Positions 54,513 to 63,756 of a stretch of 64,000 nucleotides of DNA are shown here, in pieces. The DNA is taken from NCBI RefSeq assembly GCF_002953715.1, contig NZ_CP025012.1, positions 3,674,501 through 3,738,500 on the forward strand, read 5' to 3'. Position 1 is the stretch's first letter. Every line of letters begins with the position of its first letter. The notes under the pieces are model-generated. The model worked only from the letters and a program-made list of their open reading frames with translations. It had not been told where the DNA came from and did not search any database. Origin of the DNA: Rhizobium leguminosarum (GTDB lineage: Bacteria > Pseudomonadota > Alphaproteobacteria > Rhizobiales > Rhizobiaceae). The translations under genes and the position numbers were made by a program.

Positions 54513-55544
54513 TCACTTCTCGGTCAGCTTCAGCTCGATGCGGCGGTTGGTAGAGCGCGCATCCGGCGTTTCGCCCGGCGCGATTGGCTGGAACTCGCCG
54601 AAGCCGGCGGCAACCAGCCGGTCGGCCGGCACGCCTTGTGCGATCAGGAACTTGACGACCGAAATCGCGCGCGCCGAGGAGAGCTCCCAATTGTCGCGAT
54701 AGCGGCCCGTTCCGGCAAGCGGCACATTATCCGTATGGCCGTCGACGCGCAGCACCCAATTGATCTCCGGCGGAATTTCCTTGGCGAGATCGAGAAGGGC
54801 GGCGGCAAGCTTTGCCATCTCGGTCTGCCCCTCCGGGTTGAGATCGGCACCGCCCGAGGGAAACAGCACTTCCGACTGGAAGACGAACCGGTCGCCGACG
54901 ATGCGGATATTCTCGCGGTCCGAGAGGATCTCGCGCAGGCGTCCGAAGAAGTCGGAACGGTAGCGGTTCAACTCCTGCACGCGTGCGGCGAGCGCCACGT
55001 TGAGGCGGCTGCCGAGGTCGGCGATCTTGGTCTGCGAGACCCGGTCTTTCTGCTCCGACGCCTGAAGGGCTGCTTCGACGGCGGCAATCTGGCTGCGAAG
55101 CGCTGATATCTGCTGGTTCAGCAGTTCGACCTGGCTAAGCGCCCGTTCGCTCACCTGCTTCTGCTCGTCGAGCTCCTGCGTCATCGAGCCGATCCGCTTC
55201 TGCGCCGCATCCTGACCGCCCGAACCGGTACTCAGCAGCGCCTGCAGCCGCGAACGGTCGCCTTCGGCACTGGCAAGCGAGGCCTGCAGGTTGGCGACCG
55301 AATCCTGGAGATCCTGGTTGCTGCCCTTTTCGAGCGCAAGAAGCTGCGTCAGCTCGTTGATCTGGCTGTTCAGCCGATTGAGCACCTCATCGCGTCCGGT
55401 GATCTCGCGGCTGAGGATGAACTGCCCGACGACGAAGACCGTCAGCAGGAACATGATGGAGATGAGCAGCGTCGACAGCGCATCGACGAAGCCCGGCCAA
55501 TAATCCACCGTGCGTTCGCGGCGCCGGTTACGGGCAAGAGCCAT
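54513..55544 (-). CDS. MotB/OmpA-like peptidoglycan-binding protein
   Basis: A 343-residue protein. One N-terminal membrane helix (residues 19-42, VDALSTLLISIMFLLTVFVVG, of the MotB_plug type), a long coiled-coil region (about 50-180), and a C-terminal OmpA-like domain with SGGADLNPEGQ and VLRVDGHTDNVPLAGTGRYRDNWELSSARA. It forms a pair with the MotA/TolQ-like gene upstream on the same strand. Not a flagellar stator by context: no flagellar genes are near. Function unknown. Confidence 0.83.
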   Translation of the reverse strand: MALARNRRRERTVDYWPGFVDALSTLLISIMFLLTVFVVGQFILSREITGRDEVLNRLNSQINELTQLLALEKGSNQDLQDSVANLQASLASAEGDRSRLQALLSTGSGGQDAAQKRIGSMTQELDEQKQVSERALSQVELLNQQISALRSQIAAVEAALQASEQKDRVSQTKIADLGSRLNVALAARVQELNRYRSDFFGRLREILSDRENIRIVGDRFVFQSEVLFPSGGADLNPEGQTEMAKLAAALLDLAKEIPPEINWVLRVDGHTDNVPLAGTGRYRDNWELSSARAISVVKFLIAQGVPADRLVAAGFGEFQPIAPGETPDARSTNRRIELKLTEK

Positions 55545-55547
55545 GGC

Positions 55548-56654
55548 TTACTTGCCCTCGCTCTTTTCTGCGTGGCTGACGCGGTCGCGCACGCGCTCGC
55601 CCCTCTCGCCTGGGCGCTCCTGCACGCCGATGCGTTCGGCAAGCCGGTCGAGCGTGCGGCGCATCGCCTTCGCCTCGTCCTGCTGTGCCTCGATCCAGTC
55701 GCGCAGCATCTGCTGCTCGTTGCGCATGTTCTTGACGAGGCCCTGAATACCTTCGGCAAGGCTGGCCATGGCGGCGACGGAGCGCTGGCTGCCGGCACCA
55801 CCCTCTTCCGAGACCTTGCGCAGATAATCGGAGAGCGCGCGCATGTCATCCGACGAAGCGCCGGAAACGGCGTCGAGAGCCGGGGCAAGATGATCGGAGC
55901 CGACATCCGTCACCGAGGAGAGCCAGTTTTCCAGCTCCATATAGAAGCGGTTTTGCGCGCGGCCGGCCTGCAGGTCGAGGAAGCCGAGAATGAGCGAACC
56001 GGAAAGGCCGAGTAGCGAGGAGGAGAAGGCTTGGCCCATGCCCGAAAGCGGCGTGGAAAGGCCTTCCTTCAGCGCCGAGAGCACGTCCCCGGTGCCGTTC
56101 GAACCGGCATCAAGGGACTGGATGACAATGCTGATCGAACCAATCGTGCCGATGAGGCCCCAGAAGGTGCCGAGCAGGCCGAGGAAGACCAAGAGGCCGA
56201 TCAGGTAGCGTGAAACGTCGCGCGATTCGTCGAGGCGGCTGGCAATCGAATCGAGGATCGAGCGCAGCGCCGTCGTCGACAGCGACACTGCGGACTTGCG
56301 GCTGCCGAGCAGCGCCCGCATTGGCGCAAGCAGCCGCGGATTGCGGTTGACCTTGTCGACGCTGCCGGCGGCGCGGAAGGAATTAAACCAACGCACCTCG
56401 GGGCGAAGCGCCAGTACATGGTTGAAAACAAGGATAATTCCGACCGCGAGAACGCCGACGATCAGGCCGTTGAGGCCCGGATTGTGCATGAAGGCGGTCT
56501 GCGTCTGCCGGAAGAGGATGGCGGCGATAAAGCCGACGATGACGAGGAAAAGCAGCATCGTCCAGAGGAAGGGCATGGGACTCGAAAGCCTGTTGGCATA
56601 ACCGCCAGCCGTCTTTTCGGTGGAGCCGATCTCCGCCACATTCACATTTTCCAT
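55548..56654 (-). CDS. MotA/TolQ/ExbB-like proton-channel membrane protein
   Basis: A 368-residue membrane protein of the MotA/ExbB superfamily. Hydrophobic segments near residues 30-50 and 60-80, then the channel pair (YLIGLLVFLGLLGTFWGLIGTIGSISI and PLSGMGQAFSSSLLGLSGSLILGFLDL). The C-terminal ~120 residues are charged and helical. Pairs with the OmpA/MotB-like gene (3-base gap), suggesting a proton-driven envelope complex distinct from Tol and from the flagellar motor. Confidence 0.83.
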   Translation of the reverse strand: MENVNVAEIGSTEKTAGGYANRLSSPMPFLWTMLLFLVIVGFIAAILFRQTQTAFMHNPGLNGLIVGVLAVGIILVFNHVLALRPEVRWFNSFRAAGSVDKVNRNPRLLAPMRALLGSRKSAVSLSTTALRSILDSIASRLDESRDVSRYLIGLLVFLGLLGTFWGLIGTIGSISIVIQSLDAGSNGTGDVLSALKEGLSTPLSGMGQAFSSSLLGLSGSLILGFLDLQAGRAQNRFYMELENWLSSVTDVGSDHLAPALDAVSGASSDDMRALSDYLRKVSEEGGAGSQRSVAAMASLAEGIQGLVKNMRNEQQMLRDWIEAQQDEAKAMRRTLDRLAERIGVQERPGERGERVRDRVSHAEKSEGK

Positions 56655-56765
56655 AGGGTCGCTGCCTCCGGAGTCATTGCTGGCGGAGACTAGAGCAACA
56701 TTGTGCCGAATTGAAGTATGCCGGGGCGAAAACCGTGACTTTACAACAGCCAGATTTTCGTTCGG

Positions 56766-57566
56766 TCACTTGGCGGGAATAGGCCGCTTGACGACTTCGA
56801 TCAGCGCCTTGTGGATGATCTCGTTGCCGGCGACGATCGCGCCGCTCTCCAGCATCGTTGCACCACCGTCCCAGTCGGTGGCGAAACCGCCGGCTTCACG
56901 GATGAGCAGGATGCCGGCCGCCATGTCCCAGGGCGCCAACTCCGCTTCCCAGAAACCGTCGAACCGCCCGGCCGCGACATAGGCGAGATCGAGCGTCGGC
57001 GAGCCCAGGCGGCGGATGCCCGCCACTTCGCCCATCACATGGCGAAGCTCGACCAGGAACTTGCCGTGATTGCGCTTGCCGAGCGCCGGAACGCCGCAGC
57101 CGATGACGCAATCCGACAGCGCGCGGCGCGCGGCGACGCGCAGGCGTCGGTCATTAAGGAAGGCGCCGCCGCCGCGCTCGGCGGTATAGAGTTCGTCGGT
57201 CGCCGGATTGAAGACGACGGCGGCAACGATCTCGCCATTGCGCTCGAGCGCGATCGAGACAGCGAAGGCCGGGATGCCGTGCAAAAAGTTCGTCGTGCCG
57301 TCGAGCGGGTCGACGATCCAGCGATGCGCGCCGTCGGTGCCCTTGATTTCCTCGCTTTCCTCGCCGAGGAAGCCATAGGTCGGACGCGCCTTGAGCAGCT
57401 CTTCCCTGACGATCTTTTCGGCCTTGCGGTCGGCGGTGGAAACGAAGTCGCCCGGTCCTTTCACGGAAACCTGCAGGTTCTGCACTTCGCCGAAATCACG
57501 CCCCAGCGACTTTCCTGCCTTGAGGGCAGCCTGAACCATGACATTGAGAAGAGCTGAACGGGCCAT
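56766..57566 (-). CDS. suhB: Inositol monophosphatase family protein
   Basis: A 266-residue Mg-dependent phosphatase. Motifs: FLGEESEEI, WIVDPLDGTTNFLHGIP (metal site) and WDMAAGILLIREAGG. The usual rhizobial annotation is inositol-1-monophosphatase/SuhB; actual substrates may include other phosphorylated alcohols. Start at 57566 (MARSALLNVMVQAALKAGK); the frame opens 23 codons earlier. Confidence 0.9.
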   Translation of the reverse strand: MARSALLNVMVQAALKAGKSLGRDFGEVQNLQVSVKGPGDFVSTADRKAEKIVREELLKARPTYGFLGEESEEIKGTDGAHRWIVDPLDGTTNFLHGIPAFAVSIALERNGEIVAAVVFNPATDELYTAERGGGAFLNDRRLRVAARRALSDCVIGCGVPALGKRNHGKFLVELRHVMGEVAGIRRLGSPTLDLAYVAAGRFDGFWEAELAPWDMAAGILLIREAGGFATDWDGGATMLESGAIVAGNEIIHKALIEVVKRPIPAK

Positions 57567-57748
57567 CGGCGCATTTTTCCTTGGGACTGATACGGGGCGC
57601 GCGCGCTGCCAGGGGCGGGAAGTGTCCCTGAACATGCATGACAGGCAGCGCTGCGAAGATTGGCGGCCTCAAGACCACAAAATCAGGGAAATTTCAAGGG
57701 CAGGCGCGCATGGCTGCCCTGCGGCGGCGGAAACCATTCACTTTATTC

Positions 57749-57764
57749 TGGACAGATCAGTCCA
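57749..57764. promoter_or_regulatory. TetR-type operator 1 (upstream of tetR gene)
   Basis: TGGACAGATCAGTCCA, a palindrome except for two central-flanking positions, 15 bases before the tetR start and next to a probable -10 element. A close match lies before the SDR gene at 58404. Confidence 0.55.
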
Positions 57765-57778
57765 ATAAGAGTAGAAGC

Positions 57779-58363
57779 ATGGTCATGGCACGTCACAAGG
57801 AATTCGATCGCGACACCGCCCTTCATGCCGCCATCGGCGTATTTTCCGAGCATGGCTATGAAGGCACCTCAACCGAGGAATTGCTGACGGCGATGAAGAT
57901 CAGCCGGCAAAGCATGTACGACACCTTCGGCGACAAGCGCAGTCTCTATCTGGAAGCGCTGAAGCGCTACAATGTGGAGAGCATCGACAAGATCATCACC
58001 GATCTTCGCCGCGAAGGCCGGCCGATCGAGGCGCTGGAAGGTGCTCTCGTCGCCTTCGCCTCGCGTCCCGCTGCCGAGGCCCGGCGCGGCTGCCTCGGTG
58101 TCAGCGCCATCTGTGAATTCGGCCGCTCCGATGCCGAGGTCGCAGCTCTTACCGACAGCGCCGGCCGCGCGCTTCACGCGGCGATCGAAAGCCTTCTCGC
58201 TGAGGCTCGCAGGACCGGAGAACTCGCAACAGAGATCGATATCGCCGACGCCATTCCGTTTCTCGGCGCTGCGCTGTCGGGCATGAAAGTCAGCGCCCGA
58301 AACGGCGCCCAACCCGAGACGCTCCGCGGTATCGCACACATGGCAATCAGAAGCCTCCGCTGA
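57779..58363 (+). CDS. TetR-family regulator
   Basis: A 194-residue TetR/AcrR regulator. The N-terminal HTH is IGVFSEHGYEGTSTEELLTAMKISRQSMYDTFGDKRSLYLEAL. The C-terminal part is a ligand domain with no recognised ligand. Two start codons (57779 and 57785) are possible. Probably controls itself and the SDR gene 75 bases downstream, through the shared operator. Confidence 0.88.
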   Translation: MVMARHKEFDRDTALHAAIGVFSEHGYEGTSTEELLTAMKISRQSMYDTFGDKRSLYLEALKRYNVESIDKIITDLRREGRPIEALEGALVAFASRPAAEARRGCLGVSAICEFGRSDAEVAALTDSAGRALHAAIESLLAEARRTGELATEIDIADAIPFLGAALSGMKVSARNGAQPETLRGIAHMAIRSLR

Positions 58364-58403
58364 CGAACGGACAACTCCGAACCGGCCTTTCCATGGGCAA
58401 TTC

Positions 58404-58419
58404 TAGACTGATCAATCCA
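58404..58419. promoter_or_regulatory. TetR-type operator 2 (upstream of SDR gene)
   Basis: TAGACTGATCAATCCA matches operator 1 at 13 of 16 positions. It is 19 bases before the SDR start codon. Confidence 0.5.
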
Positions 58420-58437
58420 GAAACAAAGGAAACCTGC

Positions 58438-59178
58438 ATGTCTCAACCCCTTTCCACCAAGATCGCCCTCGTCACCGGCGGCTCGCGCGGCATCGGTGCC
58501 GCTATCGTCCGAAGGCTCGCCGCTGATGGCGCCGCCATCGCCTTCACCTATTCCAGCTCGGAGCACAAGGCGAAGGCGATCGTCGCCGAGCTGGAGGCTG
58601 CTGGCGGCAGGGCGCTGGCGATCCGGGCCGACAGCGCCGATGCGAAGGCCGTACAGGATGCCGTCGCGTTGACAGCCGGGCATTTTGGCGGTCTCGACAT
58701 TCTCGTCAACAATGCCGGCATTCTCATCCTCAACCCACTCGACGACTATTCGCTCGAAGATTTCGACCGGATGTTCGCCGTCAACGTCCGCGCCGCCTTC
58801 GTCGGCATCCAGGCAGCGGCAAGACACATGAAGGAAGGCGGCCGCATCATCACCATCGGCAGCGTCACCGCCGATCGCAGCGGATTTCCAACCTCCGCGG
58901 TCTACAGCATGACGAAGGGCGCAATCGCCTCGATGACCCGCGGCCTCGCCCGCGATCTCGGCCCACGCGGCATCACCGTCAACAACATCCAGCCCGGCCC
59001 GACGGCGACCGACATGAACCCCAATGAGGACGATCATGAGCGCCTCAAGCCGCTGATGGCGCTTGGCCGCCTGGGTGAGGACCGCGAGATTGCCGGCCTC
59101 GCCGCCTATCTCGCCAGTGCCGAGGCCGCTTTCGTCACCGGCGCCAGCCTGACGATCGACGGCGGTTATCTCGCCTGA
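58438..59178 (+). CDS. Short-chain dehydrogenase/reductase
   Basis: A 246-residue classical SDR. TGGSRGIG (residues 13-20) binds NAD(P); NNAG follows; Tyr156 and Lys160 form the YxxxK active site (VYSMTKG); C-terminus IQPGPTATDMNP. 3-oxoacyl-[ACP]-reductase-like. Start at 58438 follows AAAGGA 8 nt upstream. Probably controlled by the adjacent TetR protein. Confidence 0.9.
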   Translation: MSQPLSTKIALVTGGSRGIGAAIVRRLAADGAAIAFTYSSSEHKAKAIVAELEAAGGRALAIRADSADAKAVQDAVALTAGHFGGLDILVNNAGILILNPLDDYSLEDFDRMFAVNVRAAFVGIQAAARHMKEGGRIITIGSVTADRSGFPTSAVYSMTKGAIASMTRGLARDLGPRGITVNNIQPGPTATDMNPNEDDHERLKPLMALGRLGEDREIAGLAAYLASAEAAFVTGASLTIDGGYLA

Positions 59179-59203
59179 ATAGGGAATCTGCAGGGCCATA
59201 ACC

Positions 59204-59234
59204 AAAAACCGGCGGCATCCTACGATACCACCGG
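59204..59234 (-). terminator. Rho-independent terminator of the che genes
   Basis: On the minus strand CCGGTGG pairs with CCGCCGG (one G-U pair), followed by TTTTTGG, 26 bases beyond the cheB stop. Confidence 0.75.
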
Positions 59235-59260
59235 CTTCGGTCTGGCTGTTTAAACAGGTC

Positions 59261-60358
59261 CTAGAACTTCTGTTGCGTCATCAGCACTTCACGAGCGATC
59301 TGATCGAGCGGCAGGATCCGGTCGACGCCGCCTTTGGCGATCGCCTCCTTCGGCATGCCGAAAACAACGGAACTCGCCTCGTCCTGCGCCACCGTGTAGG
59401 CGCCGGCCTCGTGCATTTCCAGCATGCCGCGCGCACCGTCGTCGCCCATGCCGGTCATGATGATGCCCATGGCGTTCGAGCCGGCCGAGCGCGCCGCCGA
59501 ACGGAAGAGCACGTCGACGGAAGGCCGGTGTCGTGACACCAGCGGCCCGGTCTTCACGCTCACATAATAGCGCGCACCCTGGCGCTCGAGCAGCATGTGC
59601 CTGTCACCTGGCGCGATCAAGACATGGCCGCGCAGCACCGGATCGCCATCGACGGCTTCCTTTACCTCGACCTCGCAGAGCCCGTTCAGCCGCCTGGCGA
59701 AGGCGGCGGTGAATTTCTCCGGCATATGCTGGACGATCACCGTGCCAGGCGCATTGGCCGGCAGTTCCTCGAGGAACTCGCGCAGTGCTTCGGTGCCGCC
59801 GGTGGAGGCGCCAACGCAGACGACCATCTCCGTCGTCTTCGCCATGGCGCGCCCCGTCGGTGGCGGCAGCATCACATCCGCCGTCAGTTTCTTGGCCGGC
59901 CCCTCAGCCGAAGCGGAACGGATGGTTCCGGCGGCGCGGCGGACATTGGAAAGCCGTGCATGCGAAGCGCTCTTGACGACTTCGCGAATACGCATCGCAT
60001 CATCGGCAAGACTGTCGGCGGCCCCGATCTTCGATTTCAGAATGACGTCGACGGCACCGGCCTCCAGCGCCTGGATCAAGGTCTCCGAACCCGCTTCCGT
60101 CAGCGACGAACACATCACGACAGGGATCGGCCGCTGCGCCATCAGCTTGCGCAGGAAGGTAATGCCATCCATGCGCGGCATCTCCACATCGAGCGTGATG
60201 ACATCTGGGATCTCCTCCTGCAGCTTCCGCGCCGCCATGAAGGGGTCGGATGCGACCGCCATGATCTCGATATCGGGATCCTGCTCCAGCACATGGGTCA
60301 GCGTCTGGCGGACGCTGGCGGAATCGTCGATGATGAGAACGCGGATTTTCTTAGCCAT
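59261..60358 (-). CDS. cheB: CheB, chemoreceptor methylesterase/response regulator
   Basis: Removes methyl groups from chemoreceptors after phosphorylation by CheA. 365 residues: receiver domain with phosphoacceptor Asp57 (TLDVEMPRMDG), then the methylesterase with Ser185 (VGASTGG), His211 (VQHMPEKFT) and Asp307 (MGDDGARG). Last gene of the minus-strand cluster mcp-cheW-cheR-cheB. No cheA or cheY is in the window; they must lie beyond the right edge or elsewhere. Confidence 0.95.
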   Translation of the reverse strand: MAKKIRVLIIDDSASVRQTLTHVLEQDPDIEIMAVASDPFMAARKLQEEIPDVITLDVEMPRMDGITFLRKLMAQRPIPVVMCSSLTEAGSETLIQALEAGAVDVILKSKIGAADSLADDAMRIREVVKSASHARLSNVRRAAGTIRSASAEGPAKKLTADVMLPPPTGRAMAKTTEMVVCVGASTGGTEALREFLEELPANAPGTVIVQHMPEKFTAAFARRLNGLCEVEVKEAVDGDPVLRGHVLIAPGDRHMLLERQGARYYVSVKTGPLVSRHRPSVDVLFRSAARSAGSNAMGIIMTGMGDDGARGMLEMHEAGAYTVAQDEASSVVFGMPKEAIAKGGVDRILPLDQIAREVLMTQQKF

Positions 60359-60373
60359 GAATGCCCCTAATGC

Positions 60374-60416
60374 ATGCCGTCCGGAAGTGCGCAGCGGTTT
60401 TGGGATGACGCGATGC
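60374..60416. repeat. Composite palindromic repeat, family P (copy 4)
   Basis: GCATGCCGTCC...GGATGACGCGATGC arms around GGAAGTGCGCAGCGGTTTTGG, in the gap between cheB and cheR, within one operon. Other copies at 21637, 47391 and 52082. Confidence 0.65.
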
Positions 60417-60418
60417 GC

Positions 60419-61276
60419 TTAGATACGCTGAAACACCGTATTCGAGACCTGCTTCAACGGCAGATCGAAGCCGGTGATCGATTCAGAATGGCCGATGAAC
60501 ATGTAGCCGCCCTTCGCCAGGCAATCACAGAGGCGGTTGAGGACGCCGGCCTGAGTCTGCTTGTCGAAGTAGATTAGCACGTTGCGGCAGAAGATAACGT
60601 TCATCGCCTCGCCGATCTGGTATTTTTCGTCCATCAGGTTCATACGGGCAAAACCAATCTTGCTGCGCAGTTTCGGCGTGATGCGCACCTCCCGCCGATC
60701 CGGCTGCTTGGCCGTCAGCACGTATTTACGCTGTAAATCGCGCGGCACGGGCGCGATCAGGTCTTCCGGGTAGATGCCGCGCCGCGCCGTCTGCAGCACG
60801 TCGGTGGAAAGGTCGGTGGCCAGAACGCTGTAGGAGACGTCGTTGCGGCCTTCGGTGAATTCAGCCAGTACCATCGCCATCGTGTAGGGTTCCGCCCCCG
60901 TCGAGCAGGCCGAACTCCAGGTGCGGATCGTCCGCACGCCGCTGCTGGCGATCGCCGGCAGCGCTACCGTCTGTAGATAGTCGAAATGCTTGGCTTCGCG
61001 GAAGAAGTCGGTCTTGTTCGTCGTCACCACGTCGATCAGGTAGACGGTTTCCTGGTCGAGCCCGTCGTGATTGAACAGGAAGTCGCAATAATCGTCGAAG
61101 GTCGCATGGTTGGTTGCGCGAAGGCGGCGCCTCAGCCGCCCTTCGAGCATCGTCAGCTTGGTCGGCGGCATCTTGATGCCGCTGTAATCGTAGATGAACC
61201 GGGCAAGCTTGTCGAAATTGCGCTTGCTGATCCTGTCGCCCGGCAATTGGGTTTCCACCGCTGCTGCCATACTCAT
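60419..61276 (-). CDS. cheR: CheR, chemoreceptor methyltransferase
   Basis: SAM-dependent methyltransferase that methylates receptor glutamates, opposing CheB. 285 residues: N-terminal helical domain (DRISKRNFDKLARFIYDYSGIKM), then the SAM-binding fold with IRTWSSACSTGAEPYTMAMVL, ATDLSTDVLQTARRG and NVIFCRNVLIYFDK. Preceded by cheW with 29 bases between. Confidence 0.95.
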   Translation of the reverse strand: MSMAAAVETQLPGDRISKRNFDKLARFIYDYSGIKMPPTKLTMLEGRLRRRLRATNHATFDDYCDFLFNHDGLDQETVYLIDVVTTNKTDFFREAKHFDYLQTVALPAIASSGVRTIRTWSSACSTGAEPYTMAMVLAEFTEGRNDVSYSVLATDLSTDVLQTARRGIYPEDLIAPVPRDLQRKYVLTAKQPDRREVRITPKLRSKIGFARMNLMDEKYQIGEAMNVIFCRNVLIYFDKQTQAGVLNRLCDCLAKGGYMFIGHSESITGFDLPLKQVSNTVFQRI

Positions 61277-61305
61277 AGAACGCAGTACTCCGAGTTGATT
61301 CGCGG

Positions 61306-61788
61306 TCAGGCTGCCGATTGCAGTGCCGAGGCGTCCTCGCGCGACAGCAATCGTGCAAGATCGATGATGACGACGAAGCCGTTTTCACGGCGAACGACGC
61401 CGGCGATATAGTCCGAGCGCCAGCGCACGCCGATGTCAGGCGCCGCCTCGATCTGCTCGCGCCGGAACGGCGTGACCTCGAAGACGCGGTCGGCGACGAG
61501 GCCAAGCGTCAGCAGCCGGCTTTCCATCGGCACGTCGAGGACGAGCACGCGTGTATGCGGCGTCGGCACAGTCTTCGTCATGCCGAGCTTCAATCGAAGA
61601 TCGATCGTCGGCACGCCCTGCCCGCGCACGTCGCGCAGGCCGAGCAGATAGTCGGGACCATTCGGAATCTTGAAAGCTTCCGCATAGTCGAGAATTTCCC
61701 GTACCACTTCAACCGGCACGGCGAAAATCTCCTCGCCGAGGCTGAAGGTCACGAATTGCGCTTCCAGAGATGTCGTGGCCATGATCAT
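61306..61788 (-). CDS. cheW: CheW, chemotaxis coupling protein
   Basis: SH3-like scaffold that links receptors to CheA, 160 residues: QFVTFSLGEEIFAVPVEVVREILDY, YLLGLRDVRGQGVPTIDLRLKLGM, VADRVFEVTPF. I chose ATG at 61788, which overlaps the chemoreceptor stop (ATGA) and has AAGGAAAG upstream; a Met two codons later (61782) is an alternative. Confidence 0.95.
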   Translation of the reverse strand: MIMATTSLEAQFVTFSLGEEIFAVPVEVVREILDYAEAFKIPNGPDYLLGLRDVRGQGVPTIDLRLKLGMTKTVPTPHTRVLVLDVPMESRLLTLGLVADRVFEVTPFRREQIEAAPDIGVRWRSDYIAGVVRRENGFVVIIDLARLLSREDASALQSAA

Positions 61789-63593
61789 GCGCTTTCCTTG
61801 AATTCGGCGTCCCCATCGTCGGGACCGCCCATGGAGAGATCGAGAGCGAAGCCTTTTACCCGCGCCTGCTGGCCGGCAACACTGTTGGCAGCCGGCTTCC
61901 TGGTGCTGGGCTTGCGACCGGCAGCCGGCGCCGGGCTGCGGACCGTGACCTTGGCGGCCGGCGTGCGGGACTGGCGATTGCTTGCTGTATCGACCTTGAA
62001 GAAGGCAATCGAAGCCTGCAGCTCTTCCGCTTGGGTCGCGAGCTCTTCCGAGGTTGCCGACATCTGCTCGGAGGCACCGGCATTCTGCTGCGTTACCTTG
62101 TCGAGCTGCTGGATCGCTTCGTTGATCTGCGAAGCACCGACATCCTGTTCGCGGCATGCGGCGCTGATCTCGGAGACCAGTTCCGCCGTCTTGCGGATAT
62201 CGGGCACCAGCCGGCCGAGCATGTCGCCGGCATCCTGAGCGGCCTTGACCGTATCGCCCGACATAGAGCTGATTTCGGCAGCGGCCGACTGGCTGCGTTC
62301 GGCAAGCTTGCGCACTTCCGAGGCGACGACCGCAAATCCCTTGCCGTGTTCCCCTGCACGCGCCGCTTCGACGGCAGCGTTGAGCGCCAAGAGATCGGTC
62401 TGGCGGGCGATTTCCTGGACGATGCCGATCTTCTCGGCGATGGTCCGCATCGCCTGTACGGCGCGCGTCACCGCTTCGCCGCTCATCTCCGCGTCCTTCG
62501 CCGATTGGCGGGCGATCTTTTCGGTCTGCGCGGCGTTATCGGCGTTCTGTTTGATGTTAGCGGCCATCTCTTCCATCGAGGCGGAAGCCTCTTCGGCCGA
62601 AGCCGCCTGTTCGGTGGCACCCTGCGACACCTGCTCGGAACTCGAGGACAGCTCCTGGCTGCCGGCCGAGACATTTTCTGCGGCAGCAGCCGCATCGGAG
62701 ACGACGCCACGCAGGCGCTCGACCATCTGTTCGAGGGCAATGCCGAGCGTGTCCTTCTCCGAAAGCGGCTTCGGAGACACCGTCAGGTCGCCGTTCGCGA
62801 TCTGGTTGGCGATACCAGCGGTGCTGCGAAGATTGCCCGTCATGACGTTGATCGTGTTGACCAGATCCTTGATCTCGTCATTGCTGTTGATCTCGACCTT
62901 CTGGTTCAGGTCACCGATGGCAACGGCGCTGGCAACGTTCATGATCTTGCGCAGGCCGCTGTTGACGCCGAGCGCGATCCACAGTGCAGCGGCGAACGCG
63001 ATGACGGAAGCCCCGATAGCGATACCGATCAGCATGTTCTTCGTCGAACTATAAAGAACGTCTGTGTCGTTATCGGCTTGCGTCATCGACTTCTGCTGAA
63101 GCGTGACGAGCGTCTCGAAAACATCTTCGAGTTCCATGACGAGAGCGCGAACCTCTCCCGACGAAAGCGCCGCTGCCGCTGCCCTGTCGCCGCTTTCCTG
63201 GATGGAAGCGACTTTGTTGGAGCCCTCACTGAAACGTTTGGCCAACTCGACCAGCCTGTCCCAGGTGGGCTTGCCCTCGGCAGTTGCGAGCTGTTGGCCG
63301 CCTCTGGCGAAGACCACCATTTCATCCAGGCTCTTCGCCGAGTTCTGGTAGTCCTTCCTGGCCACTTCGGGATCCATTTCCAGAAGGGCGTTCTTCTGCC
63401 AGCGAACGGCATTGAGCTCCGCAGTCTTTGCCTCCAGAGCCAGTTCCAGCCTCTTTGCCGGACCCGAAATAAGGTTGCCGACAGCATCGTTCAGGGAACT
63501 GAGACTGATGATTCCATAGACCGCGCTGCCCACCAGCAACAATATGACAAAGCCGAATGCGGCTGCGAGCTTAAGTTTAATCGTAATACGCAT
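61785..63593 (-). CDS. Methyl-accepting chemotaxis protein, clustered with cheW-cheR-cheB
   Basis: A 602-residue transmembrane receptor. TM1 residues 8-29 (LAAAFGFVILLLVGSAVYGII), a periplasmic four-helix-bundle sensor (about 35-185), TM2 about 188-210 (MLIGIAIGASVIAFAAALWIAL), HAMP, and a signalling domain with the hairpin tip ARQTDLLALNAAVEAARAGE. The tail ends in a variable Ser/Arg/Pro-rich segment and KGFALDLSMGGPDDGDAEF, shared with the partial receptor next door. Ligand unknown. Confidence 0.93.
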   Translation of the reverse strand: MRITIKLKLAAAFGFVILLLVGSAVYGIISLSSLNDAVGNLISGPAKRLELALEAKTAELNAVRWQKNALLEMDPEVARKDYQNSAKSLDEMVVFARGGQQLATAEGKPTWDRLVELAKRFSEGSNKVASIQESGDRAAAAALSSGEVRALVMELEDVFETLVTLQQKSMTQADNDTDVLYSSTKNMLIGIAIGASVIAFAAALWIALGVNSGLRKIMNVASAVAIGDLNQKVEINSNDEIKDLVNTINVMTGNLRSTAGIANQIANGDLTVSPKPLSEKDTLGIALEQMVERLRGVVSDAAAAAENVSAGSQELSSSSEQVSQGATEQAASAEEASASMEEMAANIKQNADNAAQTEKIARQSAKDAEMSGEAVTRAVQAMRTIAEKIGIVQEIARQTDLLALNAAVEAARAGEHGKGFAVVASEVRKLAERSQSAAAEISSMSGDTVKAAQDAGDMLGRLVPDIRKTAELVSEISAACREQDVGASQINEAIQQLDKVTQQNAGASEQMSATSEELATQAEELQASIAFFKVDTASNRQSRTPAAKVTVRSPAPAAGRKPSTRKPAANSVAGQQARVKGFALDLSMGGPDDGDAEFKESA

Positions 63594-63756
63594 CTCAATA
63601 TACCTCTCCGAGAGCGAAGCAATAAATGTGGACTAGGGGGCGCGGCATCATGCAGCAAAGACATTCCGGTAGGCGAAGCGTGCGTCGCGGGCCATGCTGG
63701 CTGGCCCACGACAATTGCGAACGGGGGAGCGGTTAGGCGCTTCCCCCAGGGGCGCG

